A DNA stretch of 64,000 nt. It comes from Pisaster brevispinus (taxonomy: Eukaryota; Echinodermata; Asteroidea; Forcipulatida; Asteriidae). Positions 41,419 through 52,704 of the stretch are shown here, one piece after another; the stretch's first letter is position 1; each line of letters begins with the position of its first letter. Location of the stretch: the NCBI GenBank assembly GCA_023634235.1, contig JAMKCF010000008.1:18629000-18692999 (forward strand), written 5' to 3'. The notes under the pieces were generated by a model. That model worked only from the letters and a program-made list of their open reading frames with translations. It had not been told where the DNA came from and ran no database searches. Position numbers and translations under genes: made by a program.

Positions 41419-43334
41419 TGTATTTTTACCATTGTCCTTTATATAGTCAGACAAACCAACCATACCTTAACCACATGTTGAACAATTCTGAAGAACAAGG
41501 TCACTAACCCTGTAGGGCCAAGGGTTAATGTGTAAGGGTAAAAATCTCGGACTCACCTTGAGTGAGTGGGTGGAGCACTTGTACAAAGGGTCAGTCGTAG
41601 CAGGTTCAGACCTCACTTTGTCCAGCGCCCCTTTCTTCATTTTAAATACACCAACACAAATCGGTGGTGGCGTACTGGGGGGGGGTTGTAAGGAGGGTGT
41701 TGACGTCCGTTCTAATCAGTCTTGCAGGAGTTTGGAAATCAGATATTGAAATGCTAAAAAAACAATGCAAAATTGTAAAAAATAAAAATAAATAAATAAT
41801 TAATAATGATACAATTGTAGAGTTTGGCACCCCCCCCCCCCTGCTGACTCTAAATTGTTATTGTTCTGACAAGCTTGTGGAAGGCACAGAAACATAGGGT
41901 GAAGCACATGACTGCGTTACTTTGCACAAAAACCTTAGTGTATTATGATAGTGAAGTGGTGCTGAAGTGTTGGGGGGTGGCCCTGCCCCTCCCCTATCTT
42001 CCTCAACCTGCCACCCCCCCCCCCTCCACCATTTCTCCCCACCCGCAGTGCAGATCACCGCCATCTAGATTCAAGCCCATCGTGTGCTATTATACAGCCC
42101 CCCATGGCTAACACCTCCTATTGACAAGCATCCCCCGCTAATGTTAATAATAGCATTTAATAACAGCATCCCCAATCAAGATCGTTAATGCCAATTTTGT
42201 CAGTTTTTATTTGCCAGCTTGATGGAATTGCATGATTAATACACGCTGGATCAGATTCGAGTAGATACAGTCATGGAGGGACGAGACAAGACGGTGGGTG
42301 TGGGTTTTTTTTTTTCCGTGACGGCAACATGAGGTAGAAGTGGCGCTGTTGTCGTTTAAGTCCTAATTGATGCCAAAATTGAAGTTATTTGGATTCTCCA
42401 TCATTGAAGAACTCAAAACTGCTCTCTCCGATAACAAAATAAAGCAGTCATACATTTTGTTCTGTTCTCTCAAAAGTGAACTCTTTACTGTTACTTAATG
42501 ATATGATTCTTGAATCAATATCAGAGGTGGAAGAACTTGATAACATTTTAATATCATCTAAAGTTTTTGGGGGGGTTTAATTTTGTTTTATAGTTTCATC
42601 AAAAGTTCCGATTTGGAAACTCAAAAATTTGCTCTGTGAACATAACAGGGCATTCGTCATTGCACCAAACTTATAAATAAAACAACCATAAGAAAATGGA
42701 ACATGTATTTCACCCCATTTTGGGTTAATGTCAACATTAACTGTTTTAAGAAAAATACAATTTAAACTGAATACCTTTAATGCCCTTTTTTAAGCTCCTG
42801 TGAACGTAACATAAACAAAGCAATTCAAATTTATAAGGCACTACTCCATCAAGATGGTAACGCACCTAGCACAAGTTAGCACAGATAGAGGTGAGCTTTA
42901 CGAAACAGAGATAAACTACCGGATTCCCTAATGACAGGAAAAAGTTTACTCCAATTCATTTCACATCTAAACAAATCTCTTTAATGAACTGATTCAAATA
43001 TGCATTATGTTCTGGTCGACAAACACGGTGTCAAATCATTGTACAGATTTCCTCTTCCTACATCCTGCCCTCGACCATTGTGTAGCTGCATAACTCTTTC
43101 ACACCGCGACTCCCAACCCCTTTCCAAGTACCTCAAGATAAAAAAATATATAAATATAATAAAAAACAATCCAAAGGTCATAGGAAACTGATTTTAATAA
43201 ACCAATTCAGATTTATGGGTGTTATGTCTTGAGTAATAAACTTCCCATATCCTAGGTCAGATTCTATGTTTTTCCTTAAACTGATATATGACACCTGTGC
43301 TTTTTATGGAGCCCCAACGCTTAGCGGTGGCTAT
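41419..43334. other. No gene; possible SINE trace
   Basis: 41545-41640 has a B-box-like GGTTCAGACCTC after a GTGGGTGGAGCACTTG word and might be a decayed tRNA-like head. C12 at 41830-41841. The part 42160-42420 is repeat-free. Confidence 0.4.
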
Positions 43335-43352
43335 GGGGGGGGGGGGGGGGGG
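43335..43352. repeat. G18 homopolymer
   Basis: Uninterrupted G run. Confidence 0.95.
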
Positions 43353-43565
43353 CGAGGGTAGTGAGGGACAATTTATGATATTGAAATGTGAGGTGGCTGA
43401 AATTAATTTCCCCTGCAGCTATAGTTTATAACAGCAGTAAGGTAAACAATACAGTGGTATACAAGCATAATTATAGGTGTCATCAAGTCCTGTTAGGCAT
43501 ATCTGCACTTTTATGGCTTCGATTGATGGTCCTGTTATTTGAAAGATCTCCTCTTGTTTTTTTCT

Positions 43566-43577
43566 TCTCTCTCTCTC

Positions 43578-43625
<48 letters not shown>
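43566..43625. repeat. (CT)n microsatellite, about 60 bp
   Basis: CT run with one interruption at about 43579. The SLSLSL and REREREV frames over it are artefacts. Confidence 0.95.
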
Positions 43626-43628
<3 letters not shown>

Positions 43629-44278
43629 ACATTTTTGTTTCCCCCCCGTCAAGCGAGACTTTGTGAAGAATATAACAAGAATGATAAAAAAAAAAGTGTA
43701 AGCTTCGATCGGTCGGCCGCTGAGCCCACACGATTAGGAAATTAGGAGTTAGTGAGTGATGGCTGAATATGAAATGACTGAGAAATGGATGGGAATTTGG
43801 GTTATTTTTTTCTTTATTCCCCGGCGCTTTTTTTTCTATTTTGTAAAATCTTTTTGGCTCTCCTCTGGGATTTCACGTGAAGGCGTGGCATCTAATTGAC
43901 CATGATTTGGCTCGCTCAAAAGTCTTAATCTACATTTTCTTTTTTTTCTTTTTTTTGGTGTTGGAAAACATAAATCATGCGTGACGTTAATTTTCCTCTG
44001 TACTTTGTTTTTTTTTTGTACTGTCGGTAGAAGAGATCATTTTTACAAATGCATGTAATATAAGCAGAGTCAAGACAGCGGAGCTGTAGGACACATGGTA
44101 ATTTGCAACATTTTGTTAACAACTTTTCTTGCCAGTGTTGAAATTTGAAGTCAGTTTCTCTGCATTAGATAAAACATGTCTCAGTATAAATGGACAAATG
44201 ACTTCAGTTAGATTTGATCCTTCATTTTTCAAATAGCTTTTAATAGTGCAAATTAAAATCCGGGTGATTAAAAGACGT

Positions 44279-44298
44279 CCCCCCCCCCCCCCCCCCCC
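44279..44298. repeat. C20 homopolymer
   Basis: Uninterrupted C run. The 43626-44278 stretch before it shows no gene or dispersed repeat. Confidence 0.95.
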
Positions 44299-44367
44299 TC
44301 CGAATCCCTCTGGATGACTCCTAGCTGGTTAACTTTTAAATAGTAACTTTCTTTCTTTATTTATTTA

Positions 44368-44511
44368 AGTACTAATTTTGGGTCGAACAAAGACAAAGTG
44401 ACCAGAGCAGGATTTGAACCTGTGACAAGGCACTGGTGCTCCACCATACATGCCATAGCCCTAACGTTGACAGTCTCCCTATTTTGTCAATATCTGTGTT
44501 TGGGTTGCCAT
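44368..44511 (-). mobile_element. Fam2 SINE-like unit, internal fragment
   Basis: On the minus strand: CAAACACAGATATTGACAAA, GGGAGACTGTCAACGTTAGG, the tRNA-like part with GGTTCAAATCC (B box), TGCTCTGGTCACTTTGTC and CGACCCAAAATTAG. Both the 5' block and tail are missing. A TTA-rich run follows (44519-44575). Confidence 0.65.
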
Positions 44512-44659
44512 AGTCAGTTTGATTTATTATTATAAATATTATTGTAACTCTTATTATTATTATCGTTATTTCTGGTAATGAAACCAAGGATGCCTCATAA
44601 GTGAACTTAATCCCTGTAGCTCACAAGCCTGAGGAGACCTGTAAACAAGGGTGCTTGGA

Positions 44660-44912
44660 ATGAATTAAAAACGCCAGGGTTAAGCCCTACTCTTCCACGA
44701 TAAGTGTTCTGGGTTCTTTTACATGCATTTACCAATCCTACTACATGGTACCTTCGGCTTAATGTCCCATCTGAAGGACAAAGCAATTATGGTATATCTT
44801 GCTCAAGGACACAAGTGCCATAACCAGGACTTGAACCCACACTCTGTTGATCAGAAGAGCTTGAGTCCAGCGCTCCAAACCGCTCGGCCACAACACACCA
44901 TGACAGGGTAGC
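44660..44912 (-). mobile_element. Fam3 SINE with body
   Basis: On the minus strand: head TGTTGTGGCCGAGCGGTTTG, GCGCTGGACTCAAGCTCTTC, variable arm TGATCAACAGAGT, GGGTTCAAGTCC (B box), ATGGCACTTGTGTCCTTGAG, then CTTCAGATGGGACATTAAGC and GAACCCAGAACACTT, AAGAGTAGGGCTTAACCC. The GATGGGACRTWAAGCC block is conserved in all Fam3 bodies here. Confidence 0.75.
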
Positions 44913-46033
44913 CCTATCAGTATTTCAACTGTCACCCCCAAGGGTCCTGTATACAAACAGTCAAATAGTAGAGTAGCAAAATTCAGACAAGCACTACAAA
45001 AGATCATTAATCAAAACAGAAAGGTGGAAGACTAAATGCCTTCACCCAGATTTACGCATGAATAGGTTTCATTTCCAAGATGTCAGAAAGTAAATAACCA
45101 ATGCTGAGCTTTACAGATTAAAAGAGGCTTAAGTAACACTTTACATTCCTTTTCTTAAAAGTCATTTACAGAAATCTTTACAAGGTCCAAATGGCCCCAA
45201 AGTCCTCCGACAAATTAATTCCTGACCATTCCAGAACACTGCTTCATGGGATGAATGTGAGCATTTCTTTTGCTTAATCTTCCCTTTCATCGCCGACCAT
45301 AAAAGGGTGCCTTTTCTGTTACTCATCTCGCCCTGAAAAAACAATCTTCCAAATATTTGTTGTTTGGTCCGGTCCATTCACCATCTTTGTCCTTCAGTGC
45401 CCAAAAGTTGTTTGCTTCTATTCATTTAGTCTTTTCTTCTTCCCATGGAGATTGTTATGCAGTTTCCTGACCGGAGAGATCCCCTCGGGGCAAAATCGCT
45501 GTGAAACTTTTCCTTTTGTCTTGGCTCGGGAGGATTTTTCTTTTATTCAATTTCAACCAAAACATTGCTCTTTTTGAAAAGGGGCATTAAGTGAGTTGTT
45601 TGGTGTGGTGTTAAGATTCATTTTGTGCGAGGTGAAACTAAGGGGCCTAGTTAGGGGTTTTGTTGAAGAGGACTGCCCAGTTCAAATTGTCAGTTCAGTT
45701 CGGCATATAAATAAAGATTACCGAATTGAAGGGTCCACTTTGTATTATTTAGTCGTCTGTTGAAATTCACTGTTGAAAGAAAAAGAAGCCATGTTTTTTT
45801 GGTTCAAAGTGTTTCAGGGTTTGTGCTAGTTGGTTGGTAAATTACTTGCTTGCAGAGTCTTCACCAAATTGACACCATTAGATAAACATCATTTCAAAAC
45901 TGTCGATTGCAAGTTTATTTTTTGTGTCATGTTTACATGGCACCAATATCTCACCATTTTTCTGCTTGGATTTCCCTCATCTTCGAGAAAAAAAATTGTT
46001 CCTGAATTAAAATGGGGAAAAAAACGTCATCTT
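44913..46033. other. No gene seen
   Basis: Repeat-poor DNA; the stretch 45380-45800 has no low complexity either. Confidence 0.55.
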
Positions 46034-46067
46034 ACTGTTGTGTTTATAAGAATATAAACACAACAGT
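46034..46067. repeat. Perfect 15 bp inverted repeat, 4-base loop
   Basis: ACTGTTGTGTTTATA, loop AGAA, TATAAACACAACAGT. All 15 positions pair. The pairing stops abruptly on both sides. Confidence 0.95.
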
Positions 46068-47695
46068 CATTCAACAGTCCAATCTCCTTTTTTTAGAGTG
46101 ATAATGACAAGTGAACCCTTTTTGCGATAACGTTTTTTATTCATTAGTTTTTCGGTACATTTCTTACAGGGAGGATCATACTTTGGTAATGACCTCAAAA
46201 AAAATGTGTAATTTTTATTTGAAAACCTACTTGTTATAAAGACATTAATGGTAGTAAGCGTCTTGTAAAGTTATTATGCCTGAAGTGCCCCTGTTAATTA
46301 GAAATTACTAAAAGTATGTGGAAAAATTTATATCTCCTAAGATTGCCTGGAGATTCAAATTTCCATGTTGTCAGTTTGTGAATGCTGCGGCCAGAGATGC
46401 AGTTGGTACTCGCTGCCAACTCACTAAACGCAGATGGATTCGACATTCTTGATGAACATACAGTGACAGCTTGTTGCTGTTTTCTCAACAAGTAGACACT
46501 GTATTTAACTGAAACTTTCACTGGCGACTTTTAGTTCTTGATAATTTTTACCTATAAATCAGTATTTTACATTGACAAAAAACCAAACGATCACTCTACT
46601 TTTTAAAATCTGCAGTGTTAGACTGACTTCACTTCCCAAATGCTACACTCTTCCTTCCTGTTATGGAAGTTAAAAACATTTGTGTAACATTTGACATTCT
46701 TGTGGATGGTAGAAAAAAAACGGTTATTTGTTGGTTTTGTGTCCCGAAGTACTTCATACTTCCTTTACACTTTATTATACTACCTGTTTGTCTAACACAT
46801 AAGATCCTTGATCCAACAAAGGCGAGCACCCACTGAGTTCCCCTGGGGTACTAAGGTGACTGAGCCACTGTGAGCAGACAATGGCGCTTAGCGTAGACGT
46901 ACTAACGCTTAGCACATTATTGCTCATTTCTAAGTCCTTACACATGCACCCCACCGGGTAAGTTGTCAGCTTAAACAGCAGTGGTTCCAAACAGATACAA
47001 CAGTCGGGGTTTTTTTCTTTTTCTTTCTTACTGTATGTCAAAAAGTGAACATTCATTGTGGTTTAGGTTTGACTACACTCAGGAAAACACAAATGCAGTT
47101 AACGCATTTCGTTCAAAGATTACAGAGTACCGAAGGCGCAAGACGGGGAACTGGAGCTCTATCTACTGTTGGAACATGAAATACACATGGGTGCCATTTT
47201 AGCAAGCAGATGTTTTGTTATCATTGATAGCAGTGATTATTTTCTGCACTCAAAAGAGTTGCTCGCTGAAATGGCGTCCAGTGAACATTTCACATTGTAG
47301 CCTGGTTTCCCAATCTTGCACCTCCAGCGCTCTATAATCTTTGATGTTGTCTACGAAAACTGTCTCCATACTCATTTGTCCTCAGATTCTATGCCCAGAA
47401 CCTGTTGATAACCCTCTAGCTCAATAGCAAAGCATGGCCTGTGGTTGACTGAAAATGTGCCCCAGACTCATCTTGCAAGTTACGGGGACAAAATTACACT
47501 TGGATCGTGGATTTATCAAACAGAACGTCACAGGGTCAAAACTTGCCCGTTCACACTCTATATTCACAGTCCTAAAATAATAAGATCTGTTACATCGACA
47601 GCAAACAGGAAAGGGTTGTCTTAGAAGTCACCATATATATGTTATTATAATCATTGGGGAATTTAGAATGATCAGTGTTGCTATTTTGGGTTTTT
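46068..47695. other. No gene seen
   Basis: No dispersed family recognised; several short open frames without features. Confidence 0.55.
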
Positions 47696-47757
47696 TATGC
47701 AAGTTTGCCCAAAACAAGGCTAAGAGCCACTCTTGGTAAAGGGGGGGGGGCTACAGA
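47696..47757 (-). mobile_element. Fam10 non-LTR retrotransposon 3' end
   Basis: On the minus strand: CCCCTTTACCAAGAGTGGCT, CTTAGCCTTGTTTTGGGC and AAACTTGCATAAAA. This matches the 3' untranslated end of the 19445 relic (CCAAGAGTGGCTTTTAGCC, TTGCATAAAA). No coding upstream (47758-47850 on the minus strand), so it is strongly 5'-truncated. Confidence 0.6.
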
Positions 47758-48274
47758 AGAAAAATGTGGGTACTGGGGCAAAGAAAATAATTGAAATTTG
47801 AAATTTAATTTTCTTTCTTCTTCTTTTTAACCAAAAAGAAGAAAAACAGAGAACTCATTTCTATTTGAAAATTCGGGTGGTCGAGTGGGTCAAAACAAGT
47901 TGGGGTTGGGGAATCAATTTGTTTTTAAATATTGATATTTCTGAATGGCCCCTTTTTATGATGAATTCTTTGAACACCACCCTGTCGTCACCCCCAACAG
48001 AGAATGTTGTATGTACACTGTAGGCTAGTGTTGACATCCAAAATAATTTTAGTTTGATCACGGGGTGAAATTAAGAAATGTTGACAGGGGAAATTGTGAG
48101 ATTTGTAACCGTCTGTCAACAGTGAAAGCTGGTCAAAAATTCCTTTAGTTTCATCAGTAGCCAAGTGTGTAGGCAAGGTCTTTATGTTGTGTGTCACTCC
48201 CTTTTTTCTAGAAATGCGTTTCCTTCCAGTCCTCTCACATTAGCTAGCTATAATACAGGAAAGGATTCTCTTAC

Positions 48275-48306
<32 letters not shown>

Positions 48307-49118
48307 TGGGCTGCCTATCTGTTGGGGTATTTGTCCATTTGTCCATCGTCTGTCCTGCTTGTGTGGAATCCTCAATTTAAGAAATCGTGGAGGAAAGTCC
48401 TCCATGCTGGGACATGCATCTGTTTCGCTTTCTATCATGGTAACCACAGTCAATATTGGCTAACATAATTGTGCATTTCTTATTTATACCATTATCTGTA
48501 TACCGCCATATATTTTTATTTGTGAATTGTGAACAAAAATAGAAATTGGAAAATAAAAGTACCACAGCTAAAATTATAAAGGAACAACAAAACATTACAC
48601 TGTAGTTTGGGTAGAAAATAGTTAAATTTTAACAAAACAGATCAGAAAGCATGTTTTGTATTGTGTTACAAAGCCAACTTATAGCCATGCCTTTCCCCTA
48701 TCAGAGGCCTCTCCACCAGATTCCCCCTAAGTCTAAATACATATCAAAAACATACCTTGTGATCACGAACAAACAAATTTCACTTGTCATACCGTAATGG
48801 GATAGCAGTGACACCCTTTGTGCACCTAAAATAGATTTCATGGTAAGACGCTCTTGATTGCAACAGTGTGATGGCTTCAACTGGGATGCATGGTGACATC
48901 AAGGACAGTGGGGGCCAGCTAACCCACAGGCAAGGCCAGGCACCTTCAGCTGCATGTGCTCACATCTTGCTTTTTGTCTTGTCTGCCAACTTTGTCATCA
49001 ATTATACTTCTTTTCATGAAGAGGTTATGAGGGGGCGGGACCGAAGGGGTTGGACTATAGGGGGAGGGTACAAATACTAAATGATGAAAAAGTTAATAAT
49101 ACTAATAGTAATAATAGT
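47758..49118. other. No gene; GTCT run
   Basis: (GTCT)6 at 48281-48306 and an imperfect AAT run at 49094-49120. Nothing else recognised. Confidence 0.55.
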
Positions 49119-49680
49119 AAAGCGCTTTATCACACCCGTGCATCTCAAAGCAACATGTGTGCTATGTTTGAACTAAGAGACTCATTTAAATAACAACTTG
49201 TAATGGTTTACAAGGTGCTGTGGTGCAATCTACTGCCAACCATGCCAGAAACACTTGGGCAAACCCTTCTCTTAACAACGGGTGTACTCTTTTTTTTTTT
49301 CTTTTTTTTGTATTACTATTTCAAAGCACACACAATCTATAGCTTCACGTCCTATCTGAAGGTCACATCTCTTTATACGTGTAACTCTGCGAGATTAATG
49401 ATAGCAAATTACGCTACTCATCTGAAGGGTTAGCTGTGACCAACAGTCAAAAAGGAAAGCGTGATGTTTGCCCATATCAAAAACATGTCTTTTACGTGTA
49501 TTACACAACACACAGAATCTGCGTCTTTACAGTCCTATCTGAAGGACGTATCAATTATGGTTAAGTGTGTTGCTCAAGGAGAGATAGTGTCATGACTGAG
49601 AACCAAACCCATATTCTGACAACACCAGAATTGGAGTCCAGTGCACTAGACTGGTCACCCAAGACACTCCAGTTCGGGGC
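49119..49680 (-). mobile_element. Fam3 SINE, longest copy with internal duplication
   Basis: On the minus strand: decayed head (about 49560-49680; GGGTTTGGTTCTCAG at the B-box place), GAGCAACACACTTAACCAT, first CTTCAGATAGGACTGTAAAG block (49520-49560), a second CTTCAGATAGGACGTGAAGC block (49340-49390), AAGAGAAGGGTTTGCCC, then the tail ACCTTGTAAACCATTACAAG and GAGATGCACGGGTG. The duplicated core suggests two copies fused or a tandem duplication. Confidence 0.6.
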
Positions 49681-49709
49681 TCTTGAGGAGAATTTGACGG
49701 CAGTTTGCA

Positions 49710-49961
49710 GGGCCCAATTTCATGACTCTGCGTACCACCGAATTCTGCGCTTATGGTCACCATTCTCCACTTACTGTGCAAGCGCCGAATTTCTGCGCTA
49801 GCTGTGTAAACGAAGAGTGCCTAGTAACGTGGAGTACGCATGCGCACAAGCAAAAGTTCCCTGCTTACCCGTGAAATACGCTTGACGTTAGTGTGGAATT
49901 CCCTGCTTCTGTAAGCACCAATTTTTTTGCTTATGGTAAGCAGAGCCATGAAATTGGGCCG
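49710..49961. mobile_element. Fam6b fold-back
   Basis: Ends GGGCCCAATTTCATGACTCT and GAGCCATGAAATTGGGCC. Inner blocks GAATTCTGCGCTTATGGTC, GGAGTACGCATGCGCACAAG and CCCGTGAAATACGCTTGACG. It shares the last block and its place with 52811-53091 and differs from Fam6a by the CG-rich centre. About 252 bp. Confidence 0.65.
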
Positions 49962-50069
49962 TGGTGTGTTGAAGAAGAGGTTTGGTTTGAAACCTTGCCT
50001 AGCTAAGTCAGATATGTGAAATTTGCAAGACACTATACTACAGGCGTGTGATTTTTTAAAGGATTTTCT

Positions 50070-50225
50070 TCAAATCTCATGGAGCCTGTAAGTTTTCTAG
50101 AAAAAGAAAGGCAGTCACCAAAGGGAGAAAGAAAGAAGTCCACATTGTGTCCAAACTTGAAGTTTTGTCTTTCTGGTGATGCAATGAGTTTGTAAACCTG
50201 AATTGTAACATCTGGGAGGTTTCAG
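50070..50225 (+). repeat. Fam8 dispersed repeat, diverged
   Basis: TCTAGAAAAAGAAAGGCAGT, AAAGAAGTCCACATTGTG, CCAAACTTGAAG and TGTAAACCTGAATTGTAACA keep the order of the 25.9 kb copy at lower identity. Confidence 0.4.
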
Positions 50226-51004
50226 GTATAGAATAAGGGGGGGGACCCAGGCCCACTAGTCATTTTCAGGAATGTTCACATTCTTCAAATCTCATTCATA
50301 AGTGTGACGTTATTCCACTGTGAGCCACGCTCGCTTCACACAAACTGGCCCCAACAATTGCCACAAGCCCATAGGAAACACAGTGAGCTAGTCTTTTCTT
50401 TGAGGATTTATGTCTGTATGAAAGAAATTGTTTGTGGACTTTTCTTTTTCATATGAACTATCGGTTGCATCATCTATAAAAGGCCTTTTTGATTTTGGTA
50501 AAATTATGCACAAACTCATCTTTGTCAAATGTTTCAACTCTTTATTGTAACAGAAAGTCAACCTGTTGCATTTTTAGAAATAGGATTCCAAAAATGGCTT
50601 CCGAAAATCAACACAATTTTCCCTTTAAGAATTCCCAATCAAAAATGCCATCAACTTCGAAAAAAAGTCTCGCACGGAAAAAAGAAAAGAAAGAAATGCT
50701 AAAATGTAGATGGAAATTTATCCCCTAAGATGTGTTTACATTATGCCGGCATAATCTCTCATTTCACAACCCTTTACCTTCCACATAGTGCATAGCTCTG
50801 GCATCAACGAGAGATTTTCCTGTGTCACAAATGATTGTGATATGCCTGACTTATCATGGCTTACATCAGTAGAGATGTCTTGTGTATGGGGCAAGGATTA
50901 TTACAAAAACAAGAAGACGTCTGCTGGGCGGTGAAAATCATGGCGTGAGCTTCATCTCACGAAACATGTGTAATGTCAAGCCCGTATTTTTGTGGCCTGT
51001 GACC
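50226..51004. other. No gene seen
   Basis: A TATAAAAG at 50476 stands alone; the open frame 50489-50728 is lysine-rich without features. Confidence 0.55.
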
Positions 51005-51310
51005 ATTTTCCCTAAAAACTGCTAAGCAGAAAATAACGCTTGACCCATTTTCTGCGAGGTAAAACATAGGCTAGGGAACCAGTCACAAACGGTAGACATT
51101 GCGTGGTTTTTTGGCTAATAATCTGAACCCATTTCCAGGACTCGGCTTACTGCGGTATGCTATCCTTATGGCCCATAGATTCCATGTACTTTACAGGGCG
51201 CTGTGAAGCGCAGAGTTCTGTGCTAAGCAGCACAATAAAGTTGTGCCCAGCATGTTGCTGCCAAGCAAAGCTTTTCTGTGCTAAGCAATTTTGGTTGGTA
51301 ACCAGGGCCC
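51005..51310. mobile_element. Fam6a broken by Fam6c
   Basis: Fam6a left part (51005-51128: AAACTGCTAAGCAGAAAATA, ACCAGTCACAAACGGTAGAC, TTTTTTGGCTAATAATC), then a Fam6c unit (about 51129-51230: CGGCTTACTGCGGTATGC, GGCCCATAGATTCCATG, GTGAAGCGCAGAGTTCTGTG), then Fam6a-like CTGTGCTAAGCAATTTTGG and GGTAACCAGGGCCC. Exact joints are unclear. Confidence 0.45.
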
Positions 51311-51413
51311 CCATCTTCATGAATTCTGCACTTACGGCCCATAGATTCACTTGCTTTACAGGACACCAGAAGCACAGAGTTCTGTGGTAAGCACTGCCAT
51401 GAAATTGGGCCCT
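51304..51413. mobile_element. Fam6c fold-back, full copy
   Basis: GGGCCCCCATCTTCATGAAT at the left and CTGCCATGAAATTGGGCCC at the right. Centre CTGCACTTACGGCCCATAGA and AGCACAGAGTTCTGTGGTAA. About 110 bp. Confidence 0.65.
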
Positions 51414-51571
51414 CGGGTCACAGTTTCATAAAGCTGCTTAAGCAGAAAAATTGTTTTGATTGCCATTGAAGAGTACCAGCCAAAATACAATGGCATGTAT
51501 ACTGTCAGTGACTGATTTCCTGCTTATTTTTCCTTAGCAATTGTTCTCTGCTTAGGCATTTTGGGGGGCCC
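51412..51571. mobile_element. Fam6a fold-back
   Basis: TTTCATAAAGCTGCTTAAGC starts it, with AGTACCAGCCAAAATACAAT in the centre and CTCTGCTTAGGC, ATTTTGGGGGGCCC at the right. The right terminal word is damaged. Confidence 0.6.
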
Positions 51572-51721
51572 TGGGACCGATTTCATAAAGCACTAAAATT
51601 TATCTTAAGTTAAGTAGTCAGTATTAGCCATAGTGATTTCTATTGTGAAATCACACCTCGCTTAGCAATTAAGAGTGGTTAGCAGTTAAGATCACTCATA
51701 GCTCTTTGTGAAATCGAGCCC
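51572..51721 (+). mobile_element. Fam7 fold-back
   Basis: GGGACCGATTTCATAAAGCA at the left, CTTTGTGAAATCGAGCCC at the right. Inner TATCTTAAG, GTGAAATCACACCTCGCTTA, AGCAATTAAGAGTGG. Starts one base after the preceding Fam6a. About 150 bp. Confidence 0.7.
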
Positions 51722-51892
51722 AGCTGCTCAAATGAAAAGGTCAAGTTGGTCGCTTTCAAAGTCATAAATAAAGAACATGTTTGAATTGTCGAGCCGCAAG
51801 AAGATCTTTGCTGGATGAGATCCACCCAGAAGCTTCCCTCTTCCCACAAAACATGTATGATATCTTGTCATTATTTTATGACCCAATTCATG

Positions 51893-52068
51893 GTCCAACT
51901 ACATGGAGCTGCTTAAGCAGAAAATTTGTCCCTGCTAAGGAAAGATAGCCTAAGAATTAACTGACAGTACACTTGACATAATGTGGCTGGTAACCTTTTT
52001 CTAGTAAGCAGATTTGTTAAGTGCTGAGCAACTTTTTGTGTTAAAGCTACTCTATGAAGTTAGGTCCT
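51893..52068. mobile_element. Fam6a fold-back
   Basis: GGTCCAACTACATGGAGCTG, CTTAAGCAGAAAATTTG at the left; centre GACATAATGTGGCTGGTAAC; right TTTTTGTGTTAAAGCTACTC and TATGAAGTTAGGTCC. Confidence 0.65.
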
Positions 52069-52466
52069 GCTTCTAAAAAGCTGGATTTTTGTTTATATAA
52101 AGGTAGATTCTAATATACAAGTCCAAGAAAAAAATGATGAATTCACACACAAAAAATTCAGTTTCTATCGAGAACCTTGTTTGATCGATTTGAATGTGAG
52201 GAGTCGGATTCTAGCAAACGTCAGTGGCTGAGATGACGTCCCCACTTTTAAAAGTTTGCTGTTTTTAAATGATCTGGATGAAAATTCTGTCTTGCTTATT
52301 GTGTCCTTGCCTTTGCTTCGAATCCAAATCACTTCTTTGAACCAATGGGTGGTTTTGTTTTATTCATGTAACAGGTTAACATTTGTTGCTTGAACATTTG
52401 TCCTGTTTGAAGAACTTGTCTGATTTACTGACTTTATCAAGCTTAAAGGAGGATACACTATTAGTC
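52069..52466. other. No gene seen
   Basis: Ordinary sequence. Confidence 0.6.
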
Positions 52467-52682
52467 CAAAGCATGGAACCCAAACTTGCAAAGGCGAGAA
52501 CCTTAAAGTTGCAAAGCATAGAACCCAAAAGTGCAAAGCAGAGAACCTAACCAGGCAAAGCATAGAACCCAAACATGCAAAGGTAGAACCCAAAAGTGCG
52601 AAGCAGAGAACCTAACCAGGCAAAGCATAGAACCCAAACATGCAAAGTACAGAACCCAAATATGCAAAGCAGGGAACCCAAG
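52467..52682. repeat. 20-22 bp minisatellite with 65 bp higher order
   Basis: About ten units built on GCAAAGCATAGAACCCAAAC. A three-unit block beginning GAACCTAACCAGG recurs at 52543 and 52608, 65 bases apart. Unit lengths are not multiples of three, so the CFALLGF-like minus-strand frames are not protein repeats. Confidence 0.9.
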
Positions 52683-52704
52683 TGTAATGTTGTAAGGAAC
52701 CATA

